64,000 nt of DNA from Gracilibacillus alcaliphilus (GCF_016909015.1 NZ_JAFBFA010000017.1:1-64000), one strand, 5' to 3'; positions 52,347 through 61,187 are shown, counted from the first letter of the stretch. Notes: generated by a model from the sequence alone, not told the origin. Made by a program: numbers and translations.

Positions 52347-52401
52347 GTGTATGTCTTTTGAAAAAAAGGATAAGCTGTTTATACTAGTTGCTGAAAGGCA
52401 G

Positions 52402-52479
52402 AGTGGCCAGTAAGACTTATCAAGTGGCCACTAAACTCATCAAGGCGGCCAGAAAAGCTGGTTAAGTAGCCAGTAAGCA
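52402..52479. repeat. Degenerate ~21-bp tandem repeat
   Basis: Four units of 20-22 bp, each starting AGTGGCC, AGTGGCC, AGGCGGCC and AGTAGCC and continuing with AGTAAG- or AGAAAAG-type sequence and a TATCA/CATCA/GGTTA end. It sits between the ATPase terminator and the next promoter. It is not coding and has no recognised function. Confidence 0.65.
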
Positions 52480-52586
52480 GTGTAAGAGCATTCCCTATCG
52501 TCTAAGAAAAGGTCAGATAGGATTTTCTTTCATTTCTGACATGGAAAATAGTATAATGAGTATAAGTGAAGAAGGGGGCAGTCATC

Positions 52587-53429
52587 ATGATGAACGCGTT
52601 AGTATTACAATCAGACTTTGGTTTAGAAGATGGAGCAGTCAGTGCAATGAAAGGTGTTGCACACAATGTAAGTAAAGTCATCCCAATATATGATAACACC
52701 CATGATATACCGCCTTTCGATATTTGGGCAGGCTCTTATCGATTATTACAGACTGTTGGTTATTGGCCGGAGCATACGGTTTTTGTCTCGGTAGTCGATC
52801 CTGGTGTCGGATCAGAGCGGAAGAGTATTGTTGCCAAAACCAATAATAATCAATATATTGTCACTCCTGATAATGGAACATTGACTCATGTTCATCAAAA
52901 AGTGGGTATCAAAGAAATCAGAGAGATTGATGAAGAGGTAAATCGCTTGCCGAAGTCAGGTGCTTCCCATACATTTCATGGCCGGGATATTTATGCATAC
53001 ACTGGTGCGCGTTTAGCTGCCGGGGTGATCAAATTCGAAGAGGTGGGACATGAATGTAAGATAGAAGAAATGGCACAGCTGACCTTTTATGACCCAAAAA
53101 AGCAAGACAATATGATCAGTGGAACGATTGATATTTTAGATGTACGGTTTGGAAATCTATGGACAAATATTAGCCGCGAATTATTTCTTTCACTGGGAAT
53201 TAATTATGGCGACACGGTTGAAATAGAGATCACCAATGATATCAGGCGAGTATACCGGAATAGTATGACATTTGGCCGATCCTTTGCTTCGATTCAGATC
53301 GGGGAGGGTGTTCTCTATGTGAACTCATTGGATAATATGGCAGTAGCAATTAATCAAGGATCTTTTGCGAAAGCACATAATATTGGTACAGGGCCAAGCT
53401 GGCATATTACAATTAAGCGTATAGATTAA
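52587..53429 (+). CDS. SAM hydroxide adenosyltransferase/SAM hydrolase (DUF62 family)
   Basis: A 280-residue protein of the DUF62 family, which splits S-adenosylmethionine with water to adenosine and methionine. Signature stretches are LQSDFGLEDGAVSAMKGV at the start, FVSVVDPGVGSERKSIVAK (near residue 63), VTPDNGTLTHV (near 90) and FHGRDIYAYTGARLA (near 125). It has the Asp-Arg-His set of the hydrolase subgroup rather than a fluorinase. ATG 52587 follows AAGGGGG at 8 nt; a GTG at 52566 is upstream of that site and rejected. It runs into ctaB after 11 bp, so they form an operon. Physiological role unclear. Confidence 0.85.
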   Translation: MMNALVLQSDFGLEDGAVSAMKGVAHNVSKVIPIYDNTHDIPPFDIWAGSYRLLQTVGYWPEHTVFVSVVDPGVGSERKSIVAKTNNNQYIVTPDNGTLTHVHQKVGIKEIREIDEEVNRLPKSGASHTFHGRDIYAYTGARLAAGVIKFEEVGHECKIEEMAQLTFYDPKKQDNMISGTIDILDVRFGNLWTNISRELFLSLGINYGDTVEIEITNDIRRVYRNSMTFGRSFASIQIGEGVLYVNSLDNMAVAINQGSFAKAHNIGTGPSWHITIKRID

Positions 53430-53440
53430 GGAGTCTTTGA

Positions 53441-54307
53441 ATGAGTAATTGGTTAAAGGAATTTAATAGCTTGTTTAAGCGATTTGTATTAGCTGCCAAT
53501 GTGCTGCCGGCTTTGTTTGGGTTTTTGCTGGCAAGCCGATACTATGGCATCGCTTTTCAAGACTATTGGTTGGAATTTGTATTACTAATGCTGGGCAGTG
53601 TGCTGCTTATAGCAGGTGCACTTACTTTAAATAATTGGCTGGAAGCTGATGTAGATAAACTAATGGAACGCACGCAAAAGCGGCCGACCGTCACTGGAAC
53701 TTTGTCGTTACGTACGGTCTTGATCATTGGAATCATCCTAAGCAGTGCAGGACAATTGGTCTTATTGTTAATTAATTTAGAAGTGGCGCTCTATGGCTTT
53801 ATTGGCTGGTATACATATGTGGTTATTTATACCATTTGGACAAAACGGCGCGTAACATGGAATACGCATGTAGGCAGTGTTTCAGGCGCGGTTACCCCTC
53901 TGATGGGATGGGCGGTCATTGATTCCGCTATACACCCCATACCACTTTCTCTGTTTGTGATCATGTTTCTATGGCAAATGCCTCACACTTATGCGATTGC
54001 GATTCGGAAATTTGATGACTATAAACGAGCAGGTTTAAAGATGCTGCCGGTTGTCAAAGGTTACCAAGTGACGATTCGCCGTAATGCTGTATATATTGCT
54101 TTATTATTGTTGGTACCATTCCTTGTACAAGGTTTTTCTCTGAGCTTTTACGTGTTGATTACGCTGTTGAATACTGTTTGGCTGTTGATTGCTTTATACG
54201 GATTTAAGGCAGATCCACTGATTAAGTGGGCGAATATCTTGTTTGGCAGTTCGTTAGGCTATTTAATGACTGTTTTTATTTTATATTTGCTTTTTGTACC
54301 AGTATAA
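53441..54307 (+). CDS. ctaB: Protoheme IX farnesyltransferase (heme O synthase)
   Basis: A 288-residue UbiA-type prenyltransferase with eight to nine hydrophobic helices. The first Asp-rich site is NNWLEADVDKLMERTQKRP (near residue 67) and the second region YTIWTKRRVTWNTHVGSVSGA (near 127), both matching heme O synthase. It farnesylates heme b for haem-copper oxidases. No cytochrome oxidase genes are adjacent, so this is either the only copy or a second, detached copy. The ATG follows AAGGAGTC. It lies in a short operon with the DUF62 gene and the GNAT gene. Confidence 0.9.
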   Translation: MSNWLKEFNSLFKRFVLAANVLPALFGFLLASRYYGIAFQDYWLEFVLLMLGSVLLIAGALTLNNWLEADVDKLMERTQKRPTVTGTLSLRTVLIIGIILSSAGQLVLLLINLEVALYGFIGWYTYVVIYTIWTKRRVTWNTHVGSVSGAVTPLMGWAVIDSAIHPIPLSLFVIMFLWQMPHTYAIAIRKFDDYKRAGLKMLPVVKGYQVTIRRNAVYIALLLLVPFLVQGFSLSFYVLITLLNTVWLLIALYGFKADPLIKWANILFGSSLGYLMTVFILYLLFVPV

Positions 54308-54332
54308 GTGTGTGTTCTTGAGGAGGATGGAT

Positions 54333-54728
54333 ATGAATTGTCAAGTTACCATTAATATGCCGATATCCAACGATGAAATCCCTGCATTACGCGAGCGAGT
54401 CGGCTGGGAACGGCGAGATCAAGATTACCCTCATTTATTAGAGCGCTGCAACTTTTGGGCAGGAGCTCGCGACCAGCATGGTCATTTGATTGGTTTCGGT
54501 TATATCTGTGGGATGGCATTAGAACATGGCTATCTAGAGGATATTATCGTGGATCCCTCTTATCAAGGGCAGGGAATTGGAACACAGATAGTACAGGCCT
54601 TGTTACAAGAAGCTGATCAATCTGAAATAGAGGTAGTAACCACTACCTTTGAAAAGGGACGGGCAGATTTTTATGAGAAGTCAGGCTTTACCGTTGGTTA
54701 TGGCGGTGTCTGGAAAAGAAAAAAATAG
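54333..54728 (+). CDS. GNAT-family N-acetyltransferase
   Basis: A 131-residue acetyltransferase. The acetyl-CoA loop is IIVDPSYQGQGIGTQIVQAL (near residues 68-87) and the C-terminal FYEKSGFTVGYGGVWKR is typical. Related small GNATs acetylate amines or peptides; the substrate cannot be told. ATG 54333 follows AGGAGG at 6 nt. It is the last gene of the DUF62-ctaB run, with a shared terminator for the convergent PepSY gene. Confidence 0.87.
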   Translation: MNCQVTINMPISNDEIPALRERVGWERRDQDYPHLLERCNFWAGARDQHGHLIGFGYICGMALEHGYLEDIIVDPSYQGQGIGTQIVQALLQEADQSEIEVVTTTFEKGRADFYEKSGFTVGYGGVWKRKK

Positions 54729-54759
54729 GGACACACGCAGTCAGTGTATCCCTATTTAC
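54723..54759. terminator. Bidirectional terminator between GNAT and PepSY genes
   Basis: AAATAGGGACACAC pairs with GTGTATCCCTATTT, with A/T tracts on both sides. Confidence 0.8.
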
Positions 54760-54762
54760 TGT

Positions 54763-55395
54763 TTAATCATTCAAATCTTGAGAAATGGAGACAATTTCGC
54801 CGGTATAGGCGTCAATTTCTAAATCAATTTCTGCTTCATCGGTGACGATCTCTATTTCGTAGTATTGACGACCATCATCATCGTCTAACTCCAAATCGGT
54901 AATTTTGCCATCATATTCTTGTAAGGCAATGGCAGAAGCCTCGTCAGCAGATAACAGTGTTTTTTTGTCGGTGGCATTGTTTTTGTTTTTCTGTTCCTTT
55001 TGTTGCTCTTCTTGTTTTGATTCATCAGCTTTATTATTGTCATTATTATCGTTTTTGTTGTCTTTATTGTCGTTAGCTGTTTCTGTAGCAGCCTCTTGTT
55101 GATCTGCTCGGAACATATTTTCTTCCAGTTTTAAGACCTCGCCAGTCTCTGCGTCGATGGTTAAATCATAAAAGCGGTCACTACCTTTAATTTCGATTTC
55201 ATATACTTTTTTATTATCTTCATCGTCTAATTCCAACTGAACAATATCTCCAGTGAATTGTGTTGATACTTTTTCGCGCGCTTCGTCTTCTGTCATCATC
55301 GCGCTTGCCGGGCTGGTAGTGAATTGCCAGATTGCCAAGATTCCACCTATGATAATTAAGCCAGCTACGGTTATGATAAATTTTTTATGTTTCAT
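54763..55395 (-). CDS. Membrane-anchored double PepSY protein
   Basis: A 210-residue protein: N-terminal membrane segment or signal peptide at residues 5-24 (KFIITVAGLIIIGGILAIW), PepSY domain 1 at about 33-95, a 40-residue Asn/Asp/Lys/Gln-rich linker, and PepSY domain 2 at about 145-207. Both domains end in the D-ETGE(V/I) motif (IDAETGEVLKL, IDAYTGEIVSI). PepSY proteins restrain extracytoplasmic proteases or sense envelope state. In B. subtilis the PepSY genes ykoI and ykoJ lie beside the two-component genes ykoGH; here a similar kinase pair lies 0.7 kb upstream on the same strand, suggesting regulation by it. The ATG follows AAGGGGGA. Confidence 0.85.
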   Translation of the reverse strand: MKHKKFIITVAGLIIIGGILAIWQFTTSPASAMMTEDEAREKVSTQFTGDIVQLELDDEDNKKVYEIEIKGSDRFYDLTIDAETGEVLKLEENMFRADQQEAATETANDNKDNKNDNNDNNKADESKQEEQQKEQKNKNNATDKKTLLSADEASAIALQEYDGKITDLELDDDDGRQYYEIEIVTDEAEIDLEIDAYTGEIVSISQDLND

Positions 55396-55529
55396 TTTTA
55401 TGTCCCCCTTGTATTAGTTGTTAAGTATATTATACCTCACTAAAATAAAGAGACGCTGTGAGAAAAATGAGAAAATGATGAGAAAATAAAAATCTTTTGT
55501 TCAGAATAGTGAAAAAGGGGCAGAATGAG

Positions 55530-55769
55530 ATGAATACGCTCCGATTTATGGGGTTAATTATTTATTATCCTTTATCGAGGCGAGTGTACAATGAAGAGAC
55601 AAATCAAGTGATCTTCATTAACCAACTTTTGGATGAAATTCATGGTATCATCGAAATCGATGGCAGCAAAATCAACCTTCATCCAAGGTTTAATGTGCAT
55701 TTTTCGATAGAAAGTACAGAATTACCGTCGCTATCAACTTTGAAGAAGAATAAAATGATCATGTTGTAA
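55530..55769 (+). CDS. Small hypothetical protein
   Basis: A 79-residue frame (MNTLRFMGLIIYYPLSRRVYN...) ending KNKMIML. The ATG is preceded by AAAGGGG at 11 nt. There is no signal peptide despite the hydrophobic start, and no family is recognised. Its position between the PepSY gene and the ~200-bp repeat and its ordinary codon use leave it uncertain; it may be a real short gene or a remnant. Confidence 0.4.
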   Translation: MNTLRFMGLIIYYPLSRRVYNEETNQVIFINQLLDEIHGIIEIDGSKINLHPRFNVHFSIESTELPSLSTLKKNKMIML

Positions 55770-55845
55770 CTTTCTCACTTCAAGGTTATCTGATTTCAGA
55801 GAAGCCTAAGAGGGCGGATCAGTCGATTCCTCTCTTGTTTTATAA

Positions 55846-56046
55846 GGTCAGCAAGTATATAATTTTTCATGCGTTCATTCTTATGCAAGAACAGCCATGT
55901 CCAGCTCCAAGCGCCAAACTATAGAGATGTCACGACACGCCCCAATAAGTCAACATCGACTCCCTCCGTCGTCGTGTTTCCTTTATCTCCGTTGTGACGC
56001 TCCAATCTCTACGTTTTTAAAAGGGCGCTTTGCGCTTTTCATTCTT
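55846..56046 (+). repeat. Dispersed ~200-bp stem-loop repeat, copy 3
   Basis: Same element as copies 1 and 2, ending 13 bp before the stop codon of the minus-strand sensor kinase. TGTCCAGCTC, AAGCGCC, CGACTCCCTCCGTCGTCG and GGGCGCTTTGCGC landmarks are intact. With copy 2 it shares the position just beyond the 3' end of a minus-strand gene, so it may act as a transcription terminator or mRNA 3' stabiliser. Confidence 0.82.
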
Positions 56047-56058
56047 GATTTGCCAGTT

Positions 56059-57414
56059 CTAGATTGGCAATTGGATCGAGAAAGTTGAGCCTTTCCCTAA
56101 TTCGGAATCAATGGTAATCGTGCCGCCATGGACATGTACAATCTGATAACAAATAGCCAGCCCTAAGCCAGTCCCCCCAGCTTTGCGGCTTCTAGCCTTG
56201 TCTACCCGATAAAAGCGCTCAAAAATATGTTCTTTGTCTGCTTCTGACAGGCCGACTCCTTGATCCATGACAGAAATCGTTAGGATATTGTCTTGATTTG
56301 CTGTCTGGACGCTGACTTGTTCCTCACTGTATTTACAGGCATTATCGATTAGGATATAGATTGCCTGATGGATCATCGCCTTATCGCCGCTATAATGTAA
56401 ATCCACTTCTTCCATATTCTGATAGTGTACTTCTCGCTGATAAGCTGTAGAGAGGGCGCGTATAGCCTCACGAACGAGTTGGCTGATATTGATATCTTGA
56501 AATAATAGGCTGCCTTGATTTTGACTCTTGGCGAGTGTAAGCATCTGGTCAGTCAAGTGTTTCATGCGCTCGGATTCGGATAAGATAGCCTCAGTCGCCT
56601 CATCCATTAATTCAGGACGTTCCTTGGCACGACGCTGAAGTAATTCTGCATAACTAGTTATAACAGATAGCGGTGTCCGTAATTCATGCGACGCATCTGA
56701 CACGAAGCGTTCCTGTTTCTGAATGTTTTCTTCAATACGATCAATCATGGCATTATATGCATGCTGCATTTCTGCAATTTCGTCGTTTTTCTTTCGGTTA
56801 AGCGAAAGCTTTTCCCATTTGCCGTTTTTAGGATTATCCTTTATTTTATCTGTAAGTGATTGAATCGGTTTTATCACAAACCCTGCTAACAAGTAACCAA
56901 AAAACAGAGTAGGTAATAACATCAGTCCTGTGGTTATAAGCAAGACAAGCTGAAGAGTTTGTAAAGTATCTGCCGTATGGTATAAGGCTTCACTTACTTG
57001 TAAGGTAACAACGGAACCATCATCCCAGATTATTGGAATCGATATTTGAACATAAGGTGTCCCATCCTCATCGTGATTTAATGTCTGCTGCTCGGTAGTG
57101 GTGAAGGCAAAGGGCCAAGCTTCAAAAGACTTCTGTCTGTATGCAGAATGAATCGGTTGAGCTTCTTCTTGTGAGATAACCCGAATCATCCCATTGGCTG
57201 GCAAGAATGCCCGCAGTAAGTCTTCTTTTGCTATTTCTGAAGCCTCTTCTTTTGTTAATGCCTCCATAATTGTTTCTGCCTCTTGTTTGATTCGATTCAT
57301 TTCGCTAGTATTCACTTGATGTTGATATATTAAATAGATGGCACCATTCAGGAGAAGAACAACTGCGAAAATAAAGATGGTTAACAACAGCTGTAATTTC
57401 GTTCGTAATCTCAT
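56059..57414 (-). CDS. Sensor histidine kinase, OmpR-partner class
   Basis: A 451-residue kinase: TM1 near 8-28, an extracellular sensor of ~125 residues, TM2 near 158-180, HAMP near 180-235, the H-box VSDASHELRTPLSVI with the phospho-His near 245, and ATPase boxes IDNACKYSEEQV, DQGVGL and GGTGLGLAI. It overlaps its response regulator by ATGA. The pairing with a PepSY protein and the domain order resemble B. subtilis YkoH. The sensed signal is probably at the cell envelope, by analogy only. Confidence 0.9.
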   Translation of the reverse strand: MRLRTKLQLLLTIFIFAVVLLLNGAIYLIYQHQVNTSEMNRIKQEAETIMEALTKEEASEIAKEDLLRAFLPANGMIRVISQEEAQPIHSAYRQKSFEAWPFAFTTTEQQTLNHDEDGTPYVQISIPIIWDDGSVVTLQVSEALYHTADTLQTLQLVLLITTGLMLLPTLFFGYLLAGFVIKPIQSLTDKIKDNPKNGKWEKLSLNRKKNDEIAEMQHAYNAMIDRIEENIQKQERFVSDASHELRTPLSVITSYAELLQRRAKERPELMDEATEAILSESERMKHLTDQMLTLAKSQNQGSLLFQDINISQLVREAIRALSTAYQREVHYQNMEEVDLHYSGDKAMIHQAIYILIDNACKYSEEQVSVQTANQDNILTISVMDQGVGLSEADKEHIFERFYRVDKARSRKAGGTGLGLAICYQIVHVHGGTITIDSELGKGSTFSIQLPI

Positions 57415-58097
57415 TGGATGCTGTCCTTAATCGTGTAGCCTACACCCCGAACAGTTTGAATGGTTTCGGTATCAAATGGCTTATCTATTTTGTTACGGAG
57501 GTAACGGATATAGACATCGACCACATTTGTATCCCCAGCATAATCGAACCCCCATACTTGATCTAACAATTGATCACGGCTAAACACTTGATTTTTATTC
57601 TGTAAAAGGAAGGTCAATAAATCATATTCCCTCGGTGTCAATTCAATAACTGTTTGATCGCGGTATACATCACGAGTCTGTAAATTAACAGTTAGATCTT
57701 GATGATTGAGCTGTTCGGCTGCTTTATTGACAGAATGATTGAGGCGCAGTTGTGCCCGGATTCTGGCAAGCAGTTCTTCAATTTGAAATGGCTTGGTAAT
57801 GTAATCATTTGCTCCCAAATCCAATCCTGCTACCTTATCCTGTACTTCACCTCGGGCAGTTAACAGAATAACAGGTGTGGCTTGGTTGAGTTTACGAAAG
57901 CGTCTTAACAATTGAGTTCCGCTCATACCAGGCAGCATAATATCTAATAGAACCAGATCAAATGTTTGATTTTGCAAAAGTTCAAATGCCTCCTGACCAT
58001 CGAAAGCGGTAGTGGTTTGATAATCTTCATAACCAAGCTCCAATTCAATCACGCGGGCAATTTTTTCCTCGTCTTCTACAATAAGTATATGTGTCAT
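57411..58097 (-). CDS. OmpR-family response regulator
   Basis: A 228-residue regulator. Receiver residues 1-120 include ILIVEDEEK, the phospho-Asp in LVLLDIMLPGMSG, LLTARGEVQDK and DYITKPFQIEELLARI. The winged helix at 130-225 contains LTPREYDLLTFLLQNKNQVFSRDQLLDQVWG and TVRGVGYTIK. ATG 58097 follows AGGAGAGGAGAG; an upstream ATG at 58190 would add 31 residues that are not part of the family. It resembles B. subtilis YkoG. Its stop overlaps the kinase start. Confidence 0.92.
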   Translation of the reverse strand: MTHILIVEDEEKIARVIELELGYEDYQTTTAFDGQEAFELLQNQTFDLVLLDIMLPGMSGTQLLRRFRKLNQATPVILLTARGEVQDKVAGLDLGANDYITKPFQIEELLARIRAQLRLNHSVNKAAEQLNHQDLTVNLQTRDVYRDQTVIELTPREYDLLTFLLQNKNQVFSRDQLLDQVWGFDYAGDTNVVDVYIRYLRNKIDKPFDTETIQTVRGVGYTIKDSIQ

Positions 58098-58241
58098 TAG
58101 GCACTCTCTCCTCTCCTTAATAATATAGCATATCACCGACATGTGAAAAAAGTCTATATCTAGGAAGGAGCTTTGCTTAATCTCTGTCACATATAAAGAT
58201 AATTGCTAACAAATGATTAATTTCCGCCAAATTGGTAATGC

Positions 58242-58262
58242 TGATAAAAAGAAATTTTATCA
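58242..58262. promoter_or_regulatory. Palindrome directly before the catalase ribosome binding site
   Basis: TGATAAAA-AGAAA-TTTTATCA forms an 8-bp inverted repeat, then AAGGAAATGAGG follows. It could be an operator or an mRNA hairpin. It does not fit the PerR box TTATAATNATTATAA. Confidence 0.4.
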
Positions 58263-58281
58263 AGGAAATGAGGTTTTATAG

Positions 58282-59880
58282 ATGTCTGATAAAGAAAAAT
58301 CCACTAATCCAAATAATTTGGAGCATGATAATACGTTAACGACCCGACAGGGGCATCCCGTAACTAACAATCAGAATATTCGAACAGTTGGTAATCGCGG
58401 CCCGGCAATGTTAGAGAACTATGACTTTATTGAAAAAATAAGCCACTTTGATCGTGAGAAAGTTCCTGAGCGGATTGTTCATGCACGGGGAGCGGGAGCA
58501 CATGGTTATTTTGAAACCTATGGAACGGTGGGGGATGAACCTGTTTCGAAATATACCAGAGCGAAAGTCTTTCAGGATAAAGGAAAGCAGACACCTGTAT
58601 TTGTCCGCTTTTCAACGGTGGTACATGGAACACATTCTCCAGAAACAGTTCGGGATCCACGTGGTTTTGCCGTTAAATTTTACACAGAAGACGGTAACTG
58701 GGATCTTGTTGGAAATAATTTAAAGATCTTTTTTATCCGTGATGCCATGAAGTTTCCGGATATGATCCATGCCTTTCGTCCAGATCCGGTTACCAATATT
58801 CAAGATGCGGAGCGTTTCTTTGATTTTTGCGCTAATTCCCCTGAATCATTTCATATGGTGACATTTGTGTATTCGCCTTGGGGCATTCCAGCCAATTACC
58901 GCATGATGCAAGGTTCTGGTGTCAATACCTATAAATGGGTGAACCAAGAAGGAAAAGCGGTACTGGTCAAATATCATTGGGAACCGAAGCAAGGTATTAA
59001 GAATTTAACAACGAAAGAGGCGGCAGAAATTCAGGGCGAAAACTTCAATCATGCTACACAGGATTTATATGAAGCCATTGAAAACGGGGATTATCCGGAA
59101 TGGGAGCTTCTGGTACAAATTATGTCAGATGACGATCATCCTGAGCTCGATTTTGACCCATTAGATGATACAAAGCTCTGGCCTGAAGATCAATTTCCTT
59201 GGTTACCGGTAGGCAAAATGGTTTTAAACAAAAATCCTGAGAATTATTTTACCGAAGTGGAACAAGCAGCTTTTGGTACAGGAGTCTTAGTAGATGGTCT
59301 TGATTTTTCTGATGATAAAATGCTGCAAGGACGAACTTTCTCTTATTCCGATACCCAGCGTTACCGAGTCGGGGCGAATTATTTGCAAGTTCCAATCAAT
59401 GAAGCAAAAAAACGTGTAGCTACCAATCAAGAAGGCGGTCAACTGCGGCAAAAAAATGACAAAGCACCTGGTCAAAATCCACATGTGAATTATGAACCGT
59501 CTGTGTTGGGCGGTTTAGAGGAAGCAAAACAAACCGGAAAAGAATATACTCCTTTTGTGGAAGGGAACCTTGTACGTGAATCGATTGAGCGCCATGATAA
59601 TACGAAACAAGCTGGAGAGACCTTCCGTCAGTTTAAAGACTGGGAGAAAGATGAGTTGCTGGCTAATCTGATTGGCGATTTATCAACTTGTGATAAAAGA
59701 ATTCAGGATAAAATGATCGCTTTAGCTGAACAGGCAGATGAGGAATATGGCCGCCGCTTAAGAGAAGGATTAGCGCATACGGCAAAACAGGGGACAAGCC
59801 GTAATCCATTAGGTGCTCAGGATGCCGAACAAGCCCCGAAACATGCAGTAGACAAAGGACACAACGCCGATCCTTATTAA
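58282..59880 (+). CDS. katA: Monofunctional heme catalase
   Basis: A 532-residue catalase, H2O2 to water and oxygen. The distal His is in ERIVHARGAGAHGYFETYG (near residue 65), VRDPRGFAVKFYTEDGNWDL (near 120) includes residues around the heme channel, and the proximal Tyr is in RTFSYSDTQRYRVG (near 345). The C-terminal 50 residues are hydrophilic, a small extension compared with B. subtilis KatA (483). The ATG follows AAGGAAATGAGG with a long but usable gap. Monocistronic, with terminator. Regulation by PerR is not obvious from the leader. Confidence 0.95.
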   Translation: MSDKEKSTNPNNLEHDNTLTTRQGHPVTNNQNIRTVGNRGPAMLENYDFIEKISHFDREKVPERIVHARGAGAHGYFETYGTVGDEPVSKYTRAKVFQDKGKQTPVFVRFSTVVHGTHSPETVRDPRGFAVKFYTEDGNWDLVGNNLKIFFIRDAMKFPDMIHAFRPDPVTNIQDAERFFDFCANSPESFHMVTFVYSPWGIPANYRMMQGSGVNTYKWVNQEGKAVLVKYHWEPKQGIKNLTTKEAAEIQGENFNHATQDLYEAIENGDYPEWELLVQIMSDDDHPELDFDPLDDTKLWPEDQFPWLPVGKMVLNKNPENYFTEVEQAAFGTGVLVDGLDFSDDKMLQGRTFSYSDTQRYRVGANYLQVPINEAKKRVATNQEGGQLRQKNDKAPGQNPHVNYEPSVLGGLEEAKQTGKEYTPFVEGNLVRESIERHDNTKQAGETFRQFKDWEKDELLANLIGDLSTCDKRIQDKMIALAEQADEEYGRRLREGLAHTAKQGTSRNPLGAQDAEQAPKHAVDKGHNADPY

Positions 59881-59885
59881 AACAA

Positions 59886-59941
59886 CAAGGGATCTCGATA
59901 CAAGGCTGTTCCGTTAGAGGCCTGATTGAGATCCCTTTTTT
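59886..59941 (+). terminator. Terminator after catalase
   Basis: AAGGGATCTC pairs with GAGATCCCTT, followed by TTTTT. The 30-nt loop has no further strong pairing. Confidence 0.8.
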
Positions 59942-59978
59942 ATATGGCTCACTGATGTTTCTCAATTGTTACCAGAAC

Positions 59979-61001
59979 TTATGACAGAGGCTTTGTCGAC
60001 TGGCGATACTTAATTTCATAGGGAACAATAATACGCTTAGCCGGTTCATTTTTATTTTTGGTTAGATCGATAAGACACCGAGCAGATTGAAACCCTAGTT
60101 GAAAAATATTGATATCAACAGTAGTCAGGGGAGGGTTGGTAATTTCGGATAGATACAGGTTGTTAAAAGAAGTGAGCGAGACATCTGCAGGGCAACGGCG
60201 TCCGATTTCTTCTATGGCATGGATAACACCTAGTGTCATTAAATCATCCGTTACTACCAAACCAGTCGGCGGCTTGTCTAAGGCGAATAACTGTTCCACA
60301 GCTTTGCTTCCGCCAGACTTCAGAAATTCAGTATGTATGATATACTCATTGGATAATGATAAATCATATTCTTTCATAGCTGCCTGAAATCCTTTTAAAC
60401 GTTCCGTCGTTACCGATAATTCTAATGATCCACCGATAAAACCTATATGTTGATGGCCCAGTTCAATTAAATGACTGGTTAATTCTTTACTTGCCTTGAA
60501 GTTGTTATTATCGACATAGGTTATTTCGCTTTCATTCTCACATGGCTTACCAACGATAACAAAAGGAAAATTCTTTTCGACTAGAAATTGCTGAATCGGA
60601 TCATTGTTGCGTGAATAAAGCAAAATAACACCGTCGACACGGTGGCCATTCACCATTCGTTGTACTTCTTCGAATGTGGTGTTATCACTTTCTCCGGTAG
60701 AAACGTACAGCGAATATTCCGTTTCATGAGCAAAGGCACCGATTCCCCTTAGTACTTCAGGAAAGAAAGGGTTTTGTAACGCCTTATCAGCAGAAGATGG
60801 CATGATCACGCCGATAGCCTGCGAAGAGCGGACGGCTAAATTGCGGGCATTAATATTGGGGTGATAGCCCAGCTCTTTCATTGTTTTTCGTACACGTTTT
60901 TTGGTAGCCAAACTAATTCTGGAACTATCTGCAATAACCCGAGAAACAGTAGAAGGGGCCACCCCGGCTTTTTTTGCTACATCTTTAATTGTGACAGCCA
61001 T
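59979..61001 (-). CDS. LacI-family regulator of the maltodextrin genes
   Basis: A 340-residue LacI/GalR regulator. The N-terminal helix-turn-helix is TIKDVAKKAGVAPSTVSRVI with the hinge helix NARNLAVRSSQAIGV, followed by a periplasmic-binding-protein-like effector domain (LVVTDDLMTLGVIHAIEEIG). It sits at the end of the maltodextrin transporter genes on the same strand, like B. subtilis MdxR (YvdE), so it should control them in response to maltose or maltodextrin. The ATG is followed by AVTIKDVAKK, typical of the family. A terminator separates it from mdxG. Confidence 0.9.
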   Translation of the reverse strand: MAVTIKDVAKKAGVAPSTVSRVIADSSRISLATKKRVRKTMKELGYHPNINARNLAVRSSQAIGVIMPSSADKALQNPFFPEVLRGIGAFAHETEYSLYVSTGESDNTTFEEVQRMVNGHRVDGVILLYSRNNDPIQQFLVEKNFPFVIVGKPCENESEITYVDNNNFKASKELTSHLIELGHQHIGFIGGSLELSVTTERLKGFQAAMKEYDLSLSNEYIIHTEFLKSGGSKAVEQLFALDKPPTGLVVTDDLMTLGVIHAIEEIGRRCPADVSLTSFNNLYLSEITNPPLTTVDINIFQLGFQSARCLIDLTKNKNEPAKRIIVPYEIKYRQSTKPLS

Positions 61002-61141
61002 TCATTTTTCACCCTTTGAGTCAGAATAATAGAAATTTATGTGCATATATGCATTATTATTATATGCTATTCGTTTATCACGGCGCAACCATTCATAAAA
61101 ACTGTTTCCAAGCATGAAGTTAGAGTTTTCAGATAATGAAA

Positions 61142-61187
61142 AATAAAAATTGATACTCTCAAGTGATTAGTAGTACTTAAGAGTATC
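61142..61187 (-). terminator. Terminator of mdxG
   Basis: On the minus strand GATACTCTTAAGT pairs with ACTTGAGAGTATC (one G-U), and AATTTTTATTTTT follows. In the 140 bp between it and the regulator start, ATGCATATATGCAC at about 61040-61053 is palindromic and could be an operator. Confidence 0.75.

Noticed and set aside
58180..58241. PerR box upstream of catalase
   Set aside because: ATAATTGCTAACAAATGATTAAT looks AT-rich but does not fit the TTATAATNATTATAA inverted repeat.
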